Assembly: GCF_015706575.1 (NCBI RefSeq)
Contig: NW_024037056.1
Coordinates: forward strand, 13,157,176 to 13,221,175
Direction of reading: 5' to 3'
Length of the DNA: 64,000 nucleotides
Source: Patiria miniata
Lineage: Eukaryota; Echinodermata; Asteroidea; Valvatida; Asterinidae
In this document: positions 59,440 through 64,000 of the stretch, piece by piece
Position numbering within the stretch: position 1 is the first letter of the stretch
Layout of the letters: each line of letters begins with the position of its first letter
The notes under the pieces: model-generated
Told to the model about the DNA's origin: nothing
Seen by the model: only the letters and a program-made list of their open reading frames with translations
Database searches by the model: none
Position numbers and translations under genes: made by a program

Positions 59440-60005
59440 AAGTACTCGTACTATTTCTCAAGTACATTTTTTTGGTACTTGTACTCGTACCCATGGACAC
59501 AATTGCCTTGTAAAGTACTCGTTCTCATGGCAAAGCACTCGTACTTGTACTCATGCAAAAAATTGCCTTGTATTTACTCGTACTCATACTCATGACAAAG
59601 TACTCGTACTCATACCAAAGTACTTGTACTCGTACTCATGGAAAAACTTGCCTTACTCGTACTCGTACTCATGTTTATGACAAAGTGCTCATACTCCTAC
59701 TAGTACTCATGGCAAAGTACTCGTACTCATGACAAAGTACTCATATTCATACTCGTACTCATGGCAAAGTACTTGTACTCGTACTCATGGGAAAAATACC
59801 TTGTACTCGTACTCATGACGAAGTACTCATACTCATACTCGTACTCGTATGGCACATTAATTGTACTTATGGCACAGTGCTCGTACTCGTTGCAAAGTAC
59901 TCGTACTCATAAATGTACTCATTGCAAAGTACTCGGCACTAGTACTCATGACAAAGTACTAACACACACACACTCGTACTCATGGCTAAATACTTGTACT
60001 CAGTG
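59440..60005. repeat. TACTCGTACTCATGGCAAAG minisatellite
   Basis: Units of about 20 bp built from (TACTCG)n and TACTCATGGCAAAG/TACTCATGACAAAG repeat for some 560 bp, ending about 200 bp before the sulfotransferase exon acceptor. The Tyr/Ser-rich frame through it is an artefact. Confidence 0.9.
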
Positions 60006-60119
60006 GAAATGTTCTCAACCACAACACTGTGGTGTTGAACACTTGTAAATGGGAAAGATCCATGACTATGAGTCCTGGTCCCTTTATAATCCTACAGAAT
60101 TCTGCCGTGCAACTTACAG

Positions 60120-60213
60120 ATTTTTTTCTGTGTTTTGTTCCTTCCTCCCTTTTCCATTCCTGCCTTTCCCATCTTTCCTTCCCGTATTCCTTTCTCCCTC
60201 TTACATCATACAG
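60120..60213 (+). promoter_or_regulatory. splice acceptor with a long polypyrimidine tract
   Basis: About 80 bases of almost pure C/T (CTTCCTCCCTTTTCCATTCC ... CCTTTCTCCCTC) end in TTACATCATACAG at 60201-60213. This defines an exon beginning at 60214, so the sulfotransferase gene has at least one upstream, presumably non-coding, exon. Confidence 0.75.
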
Positions 60214-60579
60214 GAAATTGAGCTCAGTCGACCAGTCATAGATGGAAAGCCGAGGGCTGTGCCGGTGAATTGTTCTTTTGCCTGGGAATCCACTTATCAT
60301 CGATGGAGGAAACGATCGTCCAAGTTTAACCGAGATCTGGGGAATGAGAGAATAATTGATGACTTGGTGAACAGACTGGAGCTAAGATTGCTACATGAAT
60401 GTCAGAACCCTTGGAGACTTCCAATCCGGAATCCCTACATTCAGATCTCAATATCGTGTGTAAAATGTGACATGGATCCACTCCTCACTTGTGCGTGATC
60501 TGTGAGCAATTTTGTGAATAGAACGCTGCAGGGTATAAAGGAAAGGATTTTGACCACAGAGGCGGGAACAAGACACAAA
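60214..60579 (+). other. 5' UTR part of the sulfotransferase exon
   Basis: Sequence from the acceptor to the start codon. It has stops in the sulfotransferase frame just before 60502, so protein does not begin upstream in this exon. Confidence 0.6.
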
Positions 60580-62295
60580 ATGGATGACACTGGTTCAACA
60601 ACCAACAAGGGTTTCTTCCGTTCGCGGAAAAGGGTCTTCTCGTTTTGCCTCGTGGTACTGGCTGTATCATTCTCGGTGATCATGCTGAGAGGCCAAAACC
60701 AGACGAGAATGTATAAGATACACAAGTGGTTCGACCCTGGTGCCCGGTACGAGACTTCTAATGTAGAGGATACTGGGAATGACAGAGCAGTGCAGAGCCT
60801 AGACAAAGTTAGTCACAGTGATGGAGGCTACAACATGGTTAGGTCGGATGACCGACTGGACAGTATGGACGATCATTTCAAGGCAATCCCTGATCCTGAT
60901 TTATATCTTGAGGGCGCTTCAAATGGTGAAGCACCCTCGAGGGAGGGCGCTGTCAACACAGAAACCGAACCTTCGGCTCCAGTAAGTGCGTTGAACCTTC
61001 CAATCAAACAGGATCTGGGCACAGAGGGCGTCATGCATGATGTTAAATCAGTGCCAAGGAACAAATATAATGACTTAGAGGGCGCCCTGTATCCAGGAAC
61101 AAGGCAGGTGCCATCAATAGATGGCGCTATTAATACAGTCACTAAACTAGCAATCCAAAGAAAGGGCGCGCTTTTTGCAGATAGTAAACAGTCGATGCCT
61201 GTAGTGGAATCGATTCAGGATCTTCAAAAAATGTCCACAAACAGAGTACCCTTCCGACGAAAAGTTAGTGTGGCCACTCGATACCAGACTACGGAGAGTT
61301 TTATATCTCCTCCAGGCACAACTCAAGCTGTCTATTATGACATATGCGAGAGGTGTTGCTATCGCTACACGACCATTGATCATGATATTTTGAAAGCACT
61401 CAACGAGACGGAGCTCAAGGAGCGGGGCTGCCGTCAGAGACTTCCCGACGCCATGATCTTCGGCGTGAAAAAGGGTGGAACCACCACTCTCAAGAACTTC
61501 TTGAGTTATCACCCAGACATAGCCTTCACTCAGAAAGAGTTGAAGTTCTTCACATCCCCTGAAGAGAGGGCGAAGGGAATGGCGTACTACCGCAGTAGAA
61601 TGATCCATTCCACTCCCGACCAGATCTCGATGGAGAAAACCCCGGCTTACTCACACTACCCGAAGGTCCCCGGTATGATCAAGAAAGTCCTCCCAAATAT
61701 CAAACTCATTATCATCATGCGGGATCCCGTTGACAGGGCAGTTTCAGACTTCGTGCATATGCAGGTCACCATTGCCAAGCGCTGCCAGATGAAACCACTA
61801 ACCTTCACTCAGACGTCGATGCTTAGGGACATCACCATACCCGAAGGATGTAACTACTCCACCCGTTACGAGATCAACCATACCTTCGAGGAGTCTGTGA
61901 TAGACTCCACTGGACGCGTCAAGGCAGACAGTCAGCTGATATCGAAAGGGATCTACGTCCAGGAAATACAAAGATACCTCAAGTACTTCAAACCGGCACA
62001 GATTCTCGCGATAGACGGCGAGACGTTCATCAAGGACCCTTATCCGGCCGTCAAGCTCGTGGAGCAGTTTCTAGGCATCAGGGATTACTTCACACGCGAC
62101 CATTTCTACTACGACGTCCAGAAGGGATTCTTCTGCATGAATAAGCCCATTCCCCAAAACTGTATGTCCCCGGCTAAAGGGCGCCCTCATCCAGAGGTGC
62201 GAGAAGACACCTTGCAGAAGCTGCGCGACTTTTACAGACCGTACAATGAGAAGCTCAGGCATTTGGTTAACCTAGACTTGCATTGGTCCTCTTAG
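60580..62295 (+). CDS. heparan sulfate 3-O-sulfotransferase-like enzyme
   Basis: A 571-residue type II Golgi membrane protein in one exon. It would transfer sulfate from PAPS to the 3-OH of glucosamine in heparan sulfate. The start is the first ATG of the frame (MDDTGSTTNKGFF); the frame opens earlier, near 60502, but without ATG. Residues 19-36 (VFSFCLVVLAVSFSVIML) are the signal anchor. Residues ~40-250 are a variable stem with about six degenerate EGA/DGA/KGA-headed repeats (111, 122, 149, 167, 181, 195). The domain follows HS3ST order: 5'-phosphosulfate loop GVKKGGTTTL (295-304), catalytic Glu E320 in QKELKFF, EKTPAY (352-357), 3'-phosphate motif RDPVDRAVS (381-389), Cys 519 and 528 in the disulfide loop, and KGRPHP (533-538). 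There is a Cys-containing insertion after RDPVDRAVSDF. At 571 residues it is longer than vertebrate HS3STs (about 300-460), because of the stem. Stop TAG. The exact paralogue is not assigned. Confidence 0.9.
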   Translation: MDDTGSTTNKGFFRSRKRVFSFCLVVLAVSFSVIMLRGQNQTRMYKIHKWFDPGARYETSNVEDTGNDRAVQSLDKVSHSDGGYNMVRSDDRLDSMDDHFKAIPDPDLYLEGASNGEAPSREGAVNTETEPSAPVSALNLPIKQDLGTEGVMHDVKSVPRNKYNDLEGALYPGTRQVPSIDGAINTVTKLAIQRKGALFADSKQSMPVVESIQDLQKMSTNRVPFRRKVSVATRYQTTESFISPPGTTQAVYYDICERCCYRYTTIDHDILKALNETELKERGCRQRLPDAMIFGVKKGGTTTLKNFLSYHPDIAFTQKELKFFTSPEERAKGMAYYRSRMIHSTPDQISMEKTPAYSHYPKVPGMIKKVLPNIKLIIIMRDPVDRAVSDFVHMQVTIAKRCQMKPLTFTQTSMLRDITIPEGCNYSTRYEINHTFEESVIDSTGRVKADSQLISKGIYVQEIQRYLKYFKPAQILAIDGETFIKDPYPAVKLVEQFLGIRDYFTRDHFYYDVQKGFFCMNKPIPQNCMSPAKGRPHPEVREDTLQKLRDFYRPYNEKLRHLVNLDLHWSS

Positions 62296-62670
62296 TGGCA
62301 TATTTTCTACACACCAGGTGCTATTTATTTTGTGATACTCGTATTTATTTAACTCGGTCTCATGGACGAGCTTCGCTGTCCTTCCATATGCAGAATGACC
62401 CGATTTGGCCAATTGTATAACAAGAAATCTTGCTGTGCTGGCATTTAAATGTAAAACCTAGATTTTATGTTTTCAAGTCATGTTCATTGCAACTTTTAAT
62501 ATCCGCAAGGTCATTTTATAGCGCACATATATTTTTTTCGGTTGTCATATCCACTTGAGGTTTACAAAAGAGGATTGACGATATCTAATAAGACAAAATA
62601 GGCTAGTCTGACACCAATATACCATTATCATGTTGCGGCCATCGTGCTTTTCCCCCATTCAAATCAATGA
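62296..62670 (+). other. probable 3' UTR of the sulfotransferase gene
   Basis: AT-rich sequence after the stop. No canonical AATAAA is clear in this part; AATAAA motifs further on (~62771, ~63164) lie in repeats. Confidence 0.4.
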
Positions 62671-62673
62671 AAC

Positions 62674-62785
62674 CAAAGCGAGGCTGGAAGGGAAAATAGT
62701 CTGGTTCCTTTTTGCACCCCCCAAAAAAATTATTGGATACAGGGAACATGACTAAAATGGTGACAGCATAATAAAGGTCTATACC
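62674..62785. repeat. dispersed repeat, copy 2
   Basis: AAAGCGAGGCTGGAAGGGAA ... GGATACAGGGAACATGACTA ... AATAAAGGTCTATACC matches 4797-4922 in the same orientation. Confidence 0.75.
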
Positions 62786-62819
62786 AAACGATTTGAGGTC
62801 AGGTAGGCGCCACTGTACA

Positions 62820-63060
62820 CAGCAAGGGTCTATGATATGCGAGCACATTCGGCGATTAATTATGCAAAACAAGACTGCGTCTTGACCTCCAGATTCTGAC
62901 CATTCAACGGGCCTCTTCTATCGGGTCTTCGGTAACCCCCATGTTGTGTTACAAAAACATGGCAGCCAAATTGACCAATCAACAGCTTAGTCGACATTGA
63001 TGATCAAAACGGCGTCACAATTTCTAAAGTTGACTCCAATTGGCTGGCGCGTAGGGTCGC
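62820..63060. repeat. dispersed repeat, copy 3 (with 26195 and 32330)
   Basis: GGGTCTATGATATGCGAGCA, ATTCGGCGATTAATTATGCA, TTGACCAATCAACAGCTTAG and GTTGACTCCAATTGGC are shared with the other copies, in the same order. Confidence 0.6.
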
Positions 63061-63064
63061 ATAA

Positions 63065-64000
63065 AATTGGTATGTTCATATTATATCAGACATTGTTTAC
63101 AGAGAGGGCTCTGTTGAACAACAGATGGTACTTGGACAATTACCTGACCTGCGATCTACTAAAAATAAAGCTTCAGGTGATCGTCATGTCAGGGAACCAG
63201 ACTAACCAGTAACTAACAGGGTTCTACAGTAATATTTTAGCATTTAGATTTAAGTTACCCTTTCCATTTTGGTATGTGTTTTTCACTCAGGTTTACAGGT
63301 TGACAATTCATTGAAAAATAAGACCGTGTCTAAGGAGCTCATTTAAAAAAAAACATTCCTTATCCACTACGCGCAATATTGAAGAGTTTGAGTTAATTAT
63401 GATTACAGAATTGTGATACCGAATTCTGGTATAAGCCACATCGGTATTCCAACTGCGCATGTGCACAACAAGCTTCGACGATTTTAACTTAAGGATTAAT
63501 GCGGAAGATAAATGCACATTAGTCTATGGGAAGTGGTAACCGAATCGGCATTCTACATTTTTTTTTATTCAATCAAATCGACTGCAAGTAGTAACTTTCG
63601 TTCGCATTAAACGTTCGAGAATACACTTAAGGGAAAATAAGTATGAATGACAATTTAATAGCACTTTAGATATGTTTCGGAATAATATATCGAAAAATGG
63701 AACACTTTATTCGCTTAAAAGGAGTTCATTAACCGTGTAAATACCATTGTACAGTACATATAAAAACACTCTTCTTTTAATTTTAAGTTTCTGTTATACA
63801 TGTATTTACACCGAATTATGAAAGTGACCACTATGTGGGACCATAATTTAATTGTTTTTGCTCTATGAGTAAAATTGGATATTTTGTTCACTTGATTTTG
63901 TTTGAATGGTGTCCAAGAGTGACATCTAGTTGAGAACTTATGTGAAACTGTGTGACTGTGTAAAATAAAATCTCCACTTGAGTTATTTACACATGAAGGG
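63065..64000. other. right edge, nothing recognised
   Basis: AT-rich DNA with no supported gene or repeat family. Confidence 0.4.

Noticed and set aside
59761-60498. Frames through the TACTCG minisatellite and the following exon (95 and 149 codons)
   Set aside because: The first is a simple-repeat translation. The second crosses the polypyrimidine tract and the acceptor, so it spans an intron-exon border.
60502-60579. N-terminal extension of the sulfotransferase starting at 60502
   Set aside because: The codon there is GTG, not ATG. The first in-frame ATG at 60580 leaves a normal short cytosolic tail before the signal anchor.

Overview
The window is animal genomic DNA, AT-rich and crowded with repeats, with intron-split genes. 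It holds many short inverted-repeat transposons, tRNA-headed SINEs, a LINE tail and a Ty3/gypsy element. A marine invertebrate deuterostome such as an echinoderm fits best, but nothing in the sequence proves the taxon. I assigned exons by eye from splice sites, reading frame and remembered family sequences. No search was run.

Layout: 1-4796 is a 323-bp satellite with one inserted miniature transposon. It lies upstream of the visible exons of an SGLT-type sodium/solute cotransporter (SLC5A family, + strand), whose last five coding exons run from 4943 to 16644. A whole-looking Ty3/gypsy element (7052-15253) with LTRs that look identical sits in the last-but-one of the introns seen. It carries a pol gene and, in the env position, a gene with SGNH/GDSL-hydrolase motifs. 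From 16645 to 20224 lies repeat-rich DNA between two convergent genes. The second is NDUFV1 (- strand, 33918 down to 20225). All 13 coding exons can be placed and they join without frame conflict into a 476-residue complex I flavoprotein subunit. Its intron 5 is mostly a tandem array of about 11 copies of the end of the preceding exon, many with the splice donor.

The most novel part is 35-47.4 kb. A segmental duplication carries two paralogous three-coding-exon genes on the - strand (36227-37655 and 44094-44725). Each encodes a 70-73 residue secreted precursor: signal peptide, acidic pro-region, RQVR furin-type site, and a short peptide with cysteine spacing C-x6-C-x4/5-CC. Signal and pro-region are conserved while the mature peptide has diverged, the pattern of antimicrobial, toxin-like or signalling peptides.

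From 47.4 to 60 kb I see no convincing coding exon, only hairpins, minisatellites and transposon remnants. At 60580-62295 an uninterrupted coding region encodes a type II membrane sulfotransferase of the heparan sulfate 3-O-sulfotransferase family, preceded by a strong splice acceptor. These genes share no evident pathway: NDUFV1 is mitochondrial housekeeping, the SLC5A gene a plasma-membrane transporter, the sulfotransferase a Golgi enzyme, and the peptide genes secreted products.
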